Source: Rhynchospora pubera
Taxonomy: Eukaryota > Streptophyta > Magnoliopsida > Poales > Cyperaceae
Reading direction: 5' to 3'
NCBI GenBank assembly: GCA_028095005.1
Contig: CM051462.1
Span: 124,858,752-124,922,751, forward strand
Length of the DNA stretch: 64,000 nt
Position numbers and translations under genes: made by a program. The notes beneath the pieces were generated by a model. The model worked only from the letters and a program-made list of their open reading frames with translations, ran no database searches and had not been told where the DNA came from. Below, piece after piece: positions 47,401 to 59,031 of this stretch (its first letter is position 1; each line of letters starts with the position of its first letter).

Positions 47401-50400
47401 ATAGGATTCTCGGGCAGGCTCAAGAGCTTTTCTTTTTCCATCCTCTCAGGTACAATTGCTTAATTCTCTGTTATTTTGCTGGGTTCTTTCGTGCCTTTTT
47501 TTCTTCTGGACTTGTCCTTTATGATGTTTAATATGGTTTTCATAACTCAGTCCAGGGAGCTGCTTCTTCCTACCAAATGGTGCTAGAATATATAACAAGT
47601 TGATGGACTTCATGAAAGCCCAATATAAAGACAGAGGATACCATGAGGTAAATCTTCTCTTTCCTGAAATTAATTAACACAAGCAAGCAAACCTGCAATG
47701 AAGAGGGTTTGAATGTGTAAAAGAAAATTATATAGCATGAGATGAGTATGGAAATTATTATATATAGGTTTACACTAATGTGCAGTAGTTAAAAAATACA
47801 ATGCATAACAAATATTAGTGAAAACCTGTATAAATGTTAGATTCAACTAGGGAACAATACTAGTAGTATAATTCTGCATATAAATATGAAAAATAGAACA
47901 TCAAGAAGTGTTTCTGAAAGATGCAAAACATAAGTCAAGTAGTGATTTTGTGAGATATAATGATTTTTTTTTTTTAATAATTGGATATTGGATACAGCAT
48001 TAAAGAGCCATTTTGAGCACTTCGAGGGATATTAAAAGAACAAAATGCTTATAAAATAGGGTATAGACACACATAACTTTGTAATGGAGAACACAAAAAT
48101 AAATTGTTCTTTCTGGGTCTGGGAGATAGCTAATGGCTGAAAGGTGTGAAGAAGCAGGGGAAATTTTTGGCTGGAACATTCCACCTTTAACTTCTATGAT
48201 TTGGCTTTCTTCTTTTGATTAACTTTGTATGTCTTTGAACGTTATTTAGGTGTTGACGCCAAATATTTATAACATGCAACTCTGGGAAACATCTGGTCAT
48301 GCTGCAAACTACAAAGACAATATGTTTGTTTTTGAGGTATTTTTTTTTTCAAAGTTTGAGCATCTGAGAATGTTAATTGGTTTGTTGAAGTTGGTTTATT
48401 CAAAAGCTATTTCGGTGAAAGTTTGACTACAGTTAAATAGTTTTCTTCAATTTCTATATCTTTTATATTATGATGACTGGGGAAGAAAAAGGAGGGGAAA
48501 AAAATAATAATCATTGTTCTTAATATATGGTTTGTTGTACAGTATTAATTAGGATAGTCAGTATGTTTTATGTAAAGTTGACTGTATAACTGAAAAAGTA
48601 TTTAAAGTATGTTATCCAAATTGATCTTCCTGTTATCATTTTTTTTTCTGCTCTTTTTACATTTATGCTACTGATGGATGTAATGTTGCGTAGAAAATAT
48701 TTTATTTTTGTCCAGATAGAGAAGCAGGAGTTTGGTCTTAAACCTATGAATTGTCCTGGGCACTGTTTAATGTTTGAGCATAGAGTTCGCTCTTACAGAG
48801 GTGAGATAATTGAATTCTTTAATGTTAATTTTAAAAGCTGTTAAGAGGATGTTTTGTATATGTTAATTTTAATGTTAATCTTCGTTGCAATCAGTGTAAT
48901 TTACTATTAGCATGTTTATACTAATGGCATATGGTGTTCAAATTAAGCAAGCTCCTAATTGTCTTCAGCATTTTGCAGAATTACCCCTTAGATTTGCTGA
49001 TTTTGGGGTGTTGCATAGGAATGAGCTAAGTGGTGCACTTACAGGTTTAACACGTGTTAGGAGATTTCAACAGGTAATATGTCTTTTGATCTGATGGAGT
49101 AAAGTTTGGAGCCATATTTGATCATTTCATTCTATTCAATTTCATCCTATTCTGTCCAGTGTCCTTACTAGACAAAATATGTACACTCATGTCATGTATA
49201 TTATTTTTTACTGGATGAACATGTGCAGTAAGTATCGTGACTGTGTGCTTGTCCCCAAGTTGAATTTACAATTTTCATTTTATCGAGAACACTGACCTGA
49301 ACATCGTGTTTTCTTTGCAGGATGATGCTCACATATTTTGCAGGGAGAGCCAGGTTAATAAATCTTTCTAACAGATTAAAAAGTGAATTGCATCATTTAC
49401 CCCTTTCATTCAAGACATAAAGCACACTTTTTATTTCCCTACAGGTAAAGGATGAGGTTAAGTCTGTTCTGGAGTTTATTGATTATGTGTATAAGATATT
49501 CGGGTTCACTTACGAGCTGGAGCTGTCAACGGTATTGATGATGCCTTTTTTATATAATCTGATTATTGATATGTGTGAACTATGATTATATCTTCTGATT
49601 TTATGTGGTTTTCTTTCTTATTTTAGAGACCAGAGAAATATTTGGGTGAGATTGAGACATGGAACAAAGCTGAAGCTGCTCTGTCAGATGCTTTGAATGA
49701 ATTTGGAAAGCCATGGCAGGTAATCCTCTCCAATGCTTCGTCTAATACTAACAATAGTACAGTCTAGGTACTTTTGTTTTGGGAATTCAGGCTCATATGG
49801 TGTTTGATGAGGCTCAGATTCTTTTTGACAAATAGCCATCTCTTAGGATCTCGAGTTCCATTGCATTAAAACCATATAAAATAAGTTTAAAATTATAGAC
49901 ACCAGCTCACAAATCAAGCTCCACAAAAAGAAAGCCGTAGAACTCCTATGCTATCCTTTCTTACAGGTGCATCATCAGTAGCTACTAGCTAGTCTTTCCT
50001 CTTAGATATTTGCAGCTTTTGTTCTGCTGCTTTCATTTTCTGTTGAGCTTTGCTAGGCCATTCTAGCCGGGTCACGGGTGGGTCGGATGTGTACCAGTAC
50101 CAGGTTATATTACCATAAGAATTTCTGGACCAAGAATGCTTTGTCTGGATTATAGTTCCAATGTATGTCATACCTCCAGAATTTTTTCGAACTAAAAATA
50201 TCGTTTAACTGGTCGAATATTTTGGTGACTAATTTGAAACATTAGCAACATGTTCATGCCAAAAACTACTAGCTAAAATCATTCCTTTTGTTGCAGATAA
50301 ATGAAGGTGATGGTGCATTTTACGGACCAAAGATTGACATAGGCGTGTTTGATGCATTGAAAAGAAAATTTCAATGTGCCACTTTACAGGTTTTGCATTT

Positions 50401-51807
50401 GAAAATCGATTGCTATATGCTAGCAAGTTAGTATTGGTACTGACAAATTATAAAAAAAGCTTTTAAAAAAGATAAGAAAACGGAAAACAAAATATAGTTT
50501 TATTGGTATATACATGTCAGTACAAATCATTTTTTTTGTTATGTTAAATAGTAAATACCTTGCTGTTCTTGATGCTTTTCAAAATGTTGTTCAGACACTG
50601 TTAACCCGTTCTCATGTGTATATAGAATGGGGAGTTTATGGGAACTTTGTTTGGGTGCCAGGGATGGGAGGGTTCCAGAAGAAATTCTCCTATCCCAATA
50701 GCAAAGGAGGTGCCCTATCTTGTTGCGTTGTGTCACCCCGGGCAATTTTTTCCCGTCTGTACTATCTAATTCAAATGTTTCTAGGGAATCTGTGTTTTTT
50801 TTTTGTAAGGTTGTATGCGATACAGTAAAATGCCCTATGAAATTTAACTAGAGTTTCGTCTTTTTATTTACAGTTGGATTTTCAGCTGCCGCTAAGGTTC
50901 AAGTTATCATATTCAGCAGAAGATGAAGCTAAACTGGAGAGGCCAGTTATGATACACAGAGCCATATTGGGCTCTGTTGAGAGAATGTTTGCCATTCTTC
51001 TAGAACATTACAAGGGAAAGTGGCCTCTTTGGCTCAGCCCTCGCCAGGCTATTGTCTGTTCAGTTTCTTCCAACACCCTTGATTACGCCAAACGGGTACT
51101 TCAACTTTTTCGATTTGATTCGAGTTCTAGAGTTTATGTAAGGAGGGGTCTGACCAATTAGATTACTGGTTTGGTAACATTTCTGGTACACCTGTACTGA
51201 GCATAATGGTTCACTGCTCAAATGCATTTCTTTTTTCCTTTAGAAGGAGATGAACATTTCATGCCATAAATGTGGCTTGGTAGTACTTGCCTAAGTTGAA
51301 TTTTTTTTTCCCCCTTTCCCTTTCTTTTTTAAGGTGCATGAGCAGGTGCACAAAGCTGGGTATTATGTTGATATTGATTCTTCAGACCGAACGATTCAGA
51401 AGAAGGTTTGTGTTTCTTTCTCTCTTAATATAGCATACAGAATAGTCTTATTGAGGTTATGTATTGAATTTTCAACGTATGGTCCTTCCTTTTGATTTCA
51501 GGTACGGGAAGCACAAATAGCCCAGTACAATTACATATTGGTGGTTGGTGCAAAGGAAGCTGAGACTGGAAAGGTTTGTTCTCCCCAAATGATATCACTA
51601 TATCAGATAGTGTTCTTAACACCAGGAACCTAAAACTTTTCTTGGTGAAATTGTATGTTAAACTGTGCATTTAATTACGTGATATGTGATTTTGTTTAGG
51701 TGTGTGTTAGAGTTCGAGATGCTGCGAAGGATGCAAAGCTCGAGGAGTTATCCATAGAAGAGCTGCTCTTGAAGTTCAAGAGAGAAGTAGAATCCTACCA
51801 ATTATAA
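44483..51807 (+). CDS. ThrRS: Threonyl-tRNA synthetase, dual-start (organellar/cytosolic), 729 aa, 21 exons
   Basis: Ligates threonine to tRNA-Thr. Exons: 44483-44757, 45064-45175, 45269-45394, 45855-45914, 46023-46112, 46428-46502, 46799-46927, 47014-47103, 47361-47449, 47551-47647, 48250-48336, 48716-48800, 48979-49073, 49321-49353, 49445-49531, 49627-49719, 50297-50389, 50874-51095, 51334-51405, 51502-51573, 51700-51807. All GT-AG; phases join into 2190 nt. TGS domain about 90-157; editing domain with H163xxxH167 and C271xxxH275; catalytic core with zinc ligands C423 (PMNCPGH), H474 (DDAHIFC) and H600 (MIHRA); motif 2 around GVLHRNE/RRFQQ; anticodon-binding domain from about 620. Residues 1-35 are rich in Arg/Ser/Phe, a plausible organellar presequence; Met36 (44588) would start a 694-aa cytosolic form. 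Alternative in-frame starts are established for Arabidopsis ThrRS; here it is inferred. Length fits the 709-aa Arabidopsis enzyme. Confidence 0.96.
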
Positions 51808-52268
51808 CTCCAAAGTTTCTTGATTGGAAACAAGCTGCCTGTGATATTTCTGGAATCTTATTTTGTAGTTCCAATTTAGTATTTTTTTTTTCTACAGTTG
51901 GTTTACTGCTAATGTTGTTTATAATTTGGTTTGGTTTTGACTTTTGACATTTGGTCGTCCTTATTAGATATGAGGGGCTCCTGGCCAATACATTTATTCG
52001 TGCATCCTTTTTGTCAGTTTCATGGAAATCATCGTGCCCGGGTGGGTTTAGGCGGCCATGTCAGAGGGAAATATACTGGTCATGTTGCAGTTGCAACTTG
52101 CAACCTAAGATTAATAAATTCGGGTAAGTCATACTTGACCAGAATGGAATGTAGGAATAGGAATAAAAGAAAGTATAGAAAGATCAAACAAATATAAATT
52201 TTTCCTGGGGACAGATCTTAATATGTAGGTTACATTTAGTCATTTGCATTGTCCAATTAGAACTCTAA

Positions 52269-52400
52269 GGCTCTGTTTGGATGGTGTGGAAATAAGAGGA
52301 ATAAGGAAAGAAGTATTGAGAAGTGTGTAACTTTGTGAAAAATTTGAATTATTTATAATAAATTTACTCCTTTATTTTTAGGACTCATCCAAACGGAGCC
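52269..52400. mobile_element. MITE of the shared-core family, 132 bp, TSD TAA
   Basis: TIRs GGCTCTGTTTGGATGGTG and CATCCAAACGGAGCC, flanked by TAA at 52266-52268 and 52401-52403. Core inverted (AAGTGTGTAACTTTGTGAA, TTTGAATTATTTATAA). The TAA duplication is the clearest evidence that the family is PIF/Harbinger-derived. Confidence 0.8.
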
Positions 52401-53021
52401 TAAAATATATTTAGAGCCGTAATATCGTCAGCCCGTATGTTACATGGAATCATAAAATATTTCATGACCACACAAATTTGCAACATTCCATTTTTTTAAT
52501 ATGATTAAATGTTAATAAAATGAACCAATTAACAAGTCAATATTTTCCCATCTCTGAATAGCCATCTAAATAAAATTAAGATACTTACGATTTAAACACG
52601 AATTAAAACATTGACGCCGTTTATCACAAAATGCATTCTCATTTTATCCTCCCTCGTCGTTTATAAATATCATGGCGTAATTATATTTATTCCTTCTGTT
52701 CAAGTAGTTTGGAATTTCTAGATAGCTATCTGGCATGTCTAAACAAAATAGTTTGGAATTTGGAATGGTATGGCTTTGTTCATTATTTTTTTCCGATATA
52801 AAGCCCTGAAAAAGGCGCTTTTCAGACCTGCACCCTGGTGGGGTAATTTGTCAGCGGCGTCCAGTACATTGCACTATCAACGCGCGCTGACCAATGGGGG
52901 CACATAAACATAAGGAAATGATTGTGAAATGTGAAGGATTCAGTAACTGTCGAAATTGTTAGCATTCCTGAAACTTACAAAAGCATTTACCCCTTATACA
53001 AAATCATAACAATTACATTTA

Positions 53022-53241
53022 GGTGTGTTTGGATAGGCCGGGAATAGAAAATATGAATAAGAAATTTCGGTTTACGTGCTTATTCTTATTGTTGTGCAAC
53101 CTAAACAACACGAGAATAAAAAATTTGGGCCCTTATTTCTATACTAACAAAACCATGATATAAGAATAAGAAATTTGAATAAGCACACAAACCGAAATTT
53201 CTTATTCCTATTACCTATTCCCGGCCTATCCAAACACATCC
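53022..53241. mobile_element. Palindromic MITE, 220 bp, GGTGTGTTTGGATAGG termini
   Basis: TIRs GGTGTGTTTGGATAGGCCGG and CCGGCCTATCCAAACACATCC extend through 'gaatagaaaat' and 'aagaaatttcggttt' into arms of about 60-70 bp. The interior is different from the shared-core family. No coding potential. Confidence 0.75.
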
Positions 53242-53291
53242 AAGGAATATAAACAAGAGAGGGGTTTCCACAGTTTTTTTAGCTGCCATCA

Positions 53292-56109
53292 ATGCCACAT
53301 ATTTTCAACATTATTGATCAAGCAATGATAAGCGGATGTGATCTTTTTGAAACTCCTCACGTCCCAACAATCATTTATTATTCTATGGTATTTCCAATAC
53401 AGTATAAAAACAATAAACTTCACATATTTCTTCAAATGCCAGAAAACTTGACAGACCGTTGGAGGGTCCTCTACATCTTAATTCAATTTTTTTTTAGTAA
53501 AATGTGTAAATAAATATGTAGGTTGTCGAATGCCAAATTTATTTGTTTTCGCGGCAATTGTTTGTCCCGTGAATTCATGTAAAACGACTTAAATTTAAAA
53601 TCCGTGAAACTAAAATTACAATAAACATTATTTTGTCTTGTGCTTTATGGGCTCAAATCTCACTTCAGTAATAGCTGTCGTATGATGGGTCATGGGACCA
53701 AGTTTTATCAGTTCCGTTAAATAAAAACATGTATCGTATCTCTGTCATCGCCGCTTATAAACGCACGGACAGTAAAAATATTACATGCTAGGTCTTGTAA
53801 ACATGTGTTTCTGCCGCTCGATCGATTTGATCTGTGGTCGGATATTAATTGCCATACGAAATAACAATATATTTTGATTTTTCGTCTAATAAAAAAATAA
53901 ATTAAATAACATATCTATTTGTATCGATACTAGATTAAACAATATATTTTTATTATCTAATATTATTTTGTTTCTTTATTTGCGTATGAGAACATGTTAA
54001 GCTAGTTCAATACTTCAATATAATTATATAAAAAACAGAAGCCACTCTGACTTCACGGCCTACGCATTATTTTGGACCTCACGATACATGTCACAAAATT
54101 ATATTAAATTTGTGTATCTAAAAATGAAGAAGTATCATTTTATTTACAAATGTCTAGCATGAATTTCAAAAATAACTTTTAACATCAGGGCGGAGCAGCG
54201 ACGTGCCAAGAAAATACCACCTCTGTTACAAAACTTTCTTCAGAATAAAAAAAAAAACTATGCTTTTGTGAAAAAATAATTATAAAATCATACCATAGGG
54301 TTGGTAAAAAAACTCGTGGCTCGTAAGTTCGATATATACTTTTATTAACTAATTTTAATATTTACTACTTAATTTGATATTTAATAAATTTATTCATAAA
54401 TACTAATTTTCTTAAAAATCTTACTATTAAGTTGGCATTTGGCATGCATAACGTCAGCCTAGCTTTTAGGTTACTAAACTAATTTGTTAACCTTTGTCTA
54501 AAAATATTAACTATTGATCTCACAAATTTATGGTATCGCCAAACATCCCCTAAATAAATAAAATATTAGTTTATAAATAATAATAATATAAAAAATTAAG
54601 CTTGTTAAAAATTCGATACTCAACTCAATTCTATTTGTTAAAACTAAAATCAATTTCAAATCAAAGCTCCAACTAAAATTAGCTCGTTCGAAGTCTACTC
54701 GTTATCTGCCCCTATATCAACATCATAAATATTTTTGGCAAAATTGGATATATCCCCCATAATCTTCTCTATCTGGATATAACCCCTGCAATTTTCAAAA
54801 CTGGATATAACTCCCTCAAATCATGCTTATTAGAATATAACCCCTTTTTATACATTTTTATTAATTTTTAACTAAAGAAAATAAAAAAAATTAAAACTCT
54901 GACCAAACTACCCTTCTCATTTCCAAAAACGTTTCACCTTCTACATCACCAGACTCAATCTTCTTCCCGTGTCCCTTCCTCTTTGTTTGTCGAATAATAT
55001 TTAGATAAAATTTCAATCAGAAGTACAGACCGACTCATCTCAACATCCAAAATCTGATTGGTCTCAAATTATGTCAAAGTATATCGTTCTTGGACTCGAG
55101 AAAAGATAAAATAAAATTTATCAAATTCAACAATTGAAATCTTTGTAAATGACCTACTTACCTAGTATAAATTCTAAACCAAATAAAAATTCATACGGAT
55201 CATCTTGCTTCTTGCAACTCAAAAGTTACTATTGCGCTAGAAAACAAATTGAACCTATTGAGATCACTAGCAGATACTCCAATATTTTTTGTTCTTTTTC
55301 ATGTAATACAGCGCATTTACCGGTAAGTGGCAACAATGGATTTATTTCATGTCAGTTTCTGATATTGAGAATAAATTAGGCAAACAATGCAATCTATTCC
55401 GTTTCCTTTCTTTGTCGGTCTCAAAGATAATAGAAACAAGCATGGTACAACTGATGCAAATCTGTGTAATTAGAAAATTTTTATACTTATTCAAAATTGT
55501 CAGTTTGAAAAAAGACAAATACAACTGTACAACGTTAATAAGATCATTTGATTCCTCCATCACCATTTTTATTGGGTGTCGTGAGACTAGACATATAGAA
55601 GATTTTGGTATCGTTAATTTAAAAAAGAAGATAAAACTTATTTGGCAACAATGGTAAGATCTGGTATCATGAATATTAGAGAGGAAGTTGAATCGTTTTT
55701 GAAGTGAGGGTAGTTTGGTCATAATTTTCATTTTATGATTTTCTTTATTTAAAATGAATAAAAATAAACAAAAGGGGTTATATCTCCATTAAGCATGATT
55801 TGAGGGGGTTATATTCGATTTTGAAGATTACAGGAGTTATATCCGGATTGAGAAGATTATGGGGGTTATATCCAATTTTCCCAATATTTTTTGTCCCATC
55901 GATCCGGCCTTGTTTACCGCTGTTTTCACATACAACGTGGTGCCTTGCCTAGAGTAGCCGCGCTTGATCCGAATCCTTGGGGCTACCAGCAAATCTGAGG
56001 AAGTTTCTTACTAGTACAATACTGTTGAACATTGAGCCACATGCCCATCCTCCCCTGCCAGAATTACACCACACGGTTTGCCACAGAAATACCGAACTCA
56101 ACCTAATTT
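53292..56109. repeat. Tandem duplication, unit 1 (degraded copy of the BAG6-like upstream region)
   Basis: Aligns with 56130-58192. Shared starts ATGCCACATATTTTCAAC; shared blocks include 'ttttggacctc.cgatacatg', 'gagcagcgacgtgcca', 'aaaaaactcgtggctc', 'tttaccgctgttttcacata' and, at the end, 'ttacaccacacggtttgccac'. Part between 53450 and 54030 is poorly alignable. Unit 1 carries the MULE-like insert 54737-55882 and is missing the insert at 57339. Confidence 0.8.
54737..55882. mobile_element. MULE-like element, 1146 bp, perfect 9-bp TSD, empty site in unit 2
   Basis: TIRs of about 170 bp: GGCAAAATTGGATATATCCC at the left, and GGGAAAATTGGATATAACCC as reverse complement of the right. AATATTTTT is duplicated at 54728-54736 and 55883-55891. 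Unit 2 of the duplication has one AATATTTTT at 57939-57947 followed directly by cccatcgatccg, the uninterrupted site. No coding capacity. Shares the GGCAAAAT terminus with the element at 3173-4395. Confidence 0.9.
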
Positions 56110-56129
56110 GCCACAGAATTACACCACCG

Positions 56130-58192
56130 ATGCCACATATTTTCAACCATTAGATGATTATTGATCAAACAATGATAAGTGGATGTGATCTTTTCTAAAC
56201 TCCTCATGTCCCAACAATCATTATTCTATGGTTTTTCCTATACAGTACAAAAACAATGAAATTCGCATCTTCTTCTCTCCACAGTCCACATTTATTACTT
56301 CCATTTGTTTCACGGTCTCTCTCTCCCTCCCCATTATTTTTTGAAAATACATGTATAACTGTCTTAGTTCAATCAACAATTCAATATATATGAAGATGAG
56401 TTATGTTTTATTTCATCTTTAATCAGTTTAGTGTTCTTTGTGTTTTTTTTTTAAAAAACTAATCTGACGACCTCCGTATGTTCAATTTCAATCTTTTAAA
56501 TTTAGTTGTTCGCCAATTTCTAATTTAAGGAAACAAGTAAGAATAATCAAAGAGAAAAAAAATGAGAAAATACATGTAATATTGGTCAAATATTTCAAGA
56601 AAAATAAATTAGCGCCGTGTAACTTTTTTATGGTATTCAATCAAAATTAGTAGCATACAAAATAAAAATTAAAGTGCAGAGTCAGTGAAAAATAATTCTG
56701 CACTACAGAAAATGCAAGATCAACATTATTAACTAATTCTTAAAGTAAATATCAATTTATTTAATTCTTAGAGTAAATATCATTTTATTAACTGACTTCA
56801 AGGTTTACACGTTGTTTTGGACCTCGCGATACATGCCACAAAATTATATTAAATTTGAGTGTTTAAACATTTTATTTACAAATCTCGAGCATGAATTTAA
56901 AAAATAACTTTTACCATCAGTCGGAGCTGGAGCAGCGACGTGCCAATAAAATACCACCTCTGTTACAGATTTTCTTCAGAATATACTTTTAACTATGCTT
57001 TTGTGGGAAAATAATTAATAATTATAAAATCATGTTGGTAAAAAAACTCGTGGCTCATGGCTCGTTCGAGTTCGATTCGAACTTAGCTTGATACATAATT
57101 TTATTAACTAATTTTTAATATTCACTGCTTAATTTGATATTAATAAATTTATTCATAAATAGTTAAATACTAATTTTATTAAAAATCTTACTATTAAATG
57201 GCCATCTGACATGCATAAGGTCATAACTTTTAGGTTAGTAAACTGATTTGTTAACCTATAATTATTTAAAAAAATATTAACTTTAACTATTGATCTCACT
57301 AATATATGGTATTGCCAAACGTCCCCTAAATAAATAAAGAGTAGAGTTCCGGTGCCACAAATTTAGGGTGCCACTAAATGCCACGACTTTATTTTTTCGT
57401 TAAAATTTAAAATTTTTAAAATGTAAATTTTAAATTTAAACCGTTGATCTTCTTCAATTTAAAGAGCGATGCATTTCTATATAAGATTTATAAACTTTTG
57501 AGTTGATTTGATACTTGATCCATAGGTCAAACCATGAACGTATTATAATTACTCTGTTATAGTTAACCAGAATCGTTCGTTTTTTAACCTCTTGATCGAG
57601 TATCAAATCAACTTCAAATTTTATAAAACTTATATGAAAATACATCACTCATTAAAGCAAATAAGATCAACGGTTTAGATTGGACATTTACATTTTAAAA
57701 TTCAAAAAAATAATGAAAAATTAAAGTTGTGGCATTTGGTGGCACCCTAAACTTGTGGCACCGGAACCCTCCTCATAAATAAAATATCAGTTTATAAATA
57801 ATAATACTAAAAAAAATTAAGCTGGTTAAAAAATTCAATATAACTCAATTCTATTTGTTAAAACTAAAATTAATTTCAAATCAAAGCTCCAACTAAAATT
57901 AGCTCTCCTCGAACTTGTTATCTGCTATCAACACCATAAATATTTTTCCCATCGATCCGCCCTTGCCCCCTTGTTTACCGCTGTTTTCACATATACTTGT
58001 ACTGTTGTACATGTGCCTTGCGGCGCTTGAGCGCTACCAGCAAATCTGAGGAAGCTTCTTATACAAGTACAATACAATTTTGTTCAACATTGAGCCACAC
58101 GCCCACATCGCATTCACATGTACATAAATCGCCTCCTTCGTCAGAATTACACCACACGGTTTGCCACAGAAACACCGAACTCAACCTAATTT
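56130..58192. repeat. Tandem duplication, unit 2, next to the BAG6-like gene
   Basis: See unit 1; offset about 2.84 kb. Without their private insertions the units are about 1.68 and 1.62 kb long, consistent with a simple tandem duplication. Unit 2 ends just before the BAG6-like leader, so it contains part of its promoter. Confidence 0.8.
57339..57774. mobile_element. MULE-type MITE, 436 bp, perfect 9-bp TSD, empty site in unit 1
   Basis: Ends GAGTAGAGTTCCGGTGCCAC and GTGGCACCGGAACCCTCCTC; the arms extend inward through 'aaatttagggtgccac' and 'gtggcaccctaaacttg' to a 'aaaccgttgatctt' mirror. ATAAATAAA is present at 57330-57338 and 57775-57783. Unit 1 reads cccctaaATAAATAAAatatt at 54547-54567 with no insert. 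A 9-bp duplication places it with Mutator-like elements. Confidence 0.9.
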
Positions 58193-59031
58193 TCCTGGCG
58201 AGACCTCTCCACTTGTGTCCGCTTGCCCGAGGGCCGAGAGAAAGAACATAACCCTCTTTCAAGGTTTTCCATTTCTTCTCTTCCTTCGCAACCCCCATCC
58301 CCCGCTTTCCCTACTCAGGGATTTTCTAGGGTTCGAGGTTCTTACATCGTCTCGTTGGATCCTCGACCTATCCGCGGTGGTTAAGGTAATCGTTGAATCT
58401 TATAAGACTACTTATGTCGTTTGATTGAATTGGTTTTCGTTTCAATTTTGAAGCGAGGTTCTCCAATTTTCTAGTTATGCTAATCTCAGAGCTTTGTTGT
58501 ACTTCGGAGCATGCTCTACTGATTTTCTCTTTTTGTTGTCGAGGATTTACCGTTCTGTTTTTCGTTTATCCAAAAGTGAGAAAATGAATCCTTAGTTAAA
58601 TTCATGTTTGATCCTTTGATTATAGCTGTAATTGATTAGTTAAGTTTAGTGATGTTAGAAAATTCTATTATTGTCAATCTGTACCTATAGAGAGGAGCTT
58701 GGGAGCTGAAAATTATTAACAGAAATTTATTATCCTCAAAACCTGTGGTTTGCTTTTGTGGAGAATGTTATCGGACATGAGCGTGCACTAATAGACGTTG
58801 AAAGAAAAAATTAACTGAATTTGCGAATTAATTTTGTCTTATAGTCGACCTGTGAGATTGTGATTTTAAGAATTATCAGGCTGGTTTGAAGTTCCAGAGC
58901 AAGTATAAATCAAACTGATCTACCTTTGTCAAGTGCCATGCTTCTCTTACAATAATAATAATGCTCATTTATTTTCTCTTTAGTTGTAATCTTCTCACTC
59001 TAGTATGTGATTTATAGCTTTTAAGGTGGTG
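58193..59031 (+). promoter_or_regulatory. Leader of the BAG6-like gene with a probable 5'-UTR intron
   Basis: GC-richer leader from about 58193. A likely noncoding exon ends TTAAG at 58385 before gtaatc; the acceptor 'tttatag' at 59011-59017 opens a 14-nt leader before the ATG at 59032. Spliced leader introns are common in plant genes of this kind. No clear TATA box seen. Confidence 0.5.

Larger units (their letters stand above)
51808..53291. other. ThrRS 3' UTR and intergenic DNA with two MITEs
   Basis: Follows the ThrRS stop. No second gene is visible; the 88-codon frame at 51931-52197 has no recognisable domain. Contains MITEs at 52269-52400 and 53022-53241. Confidence 0.45.
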
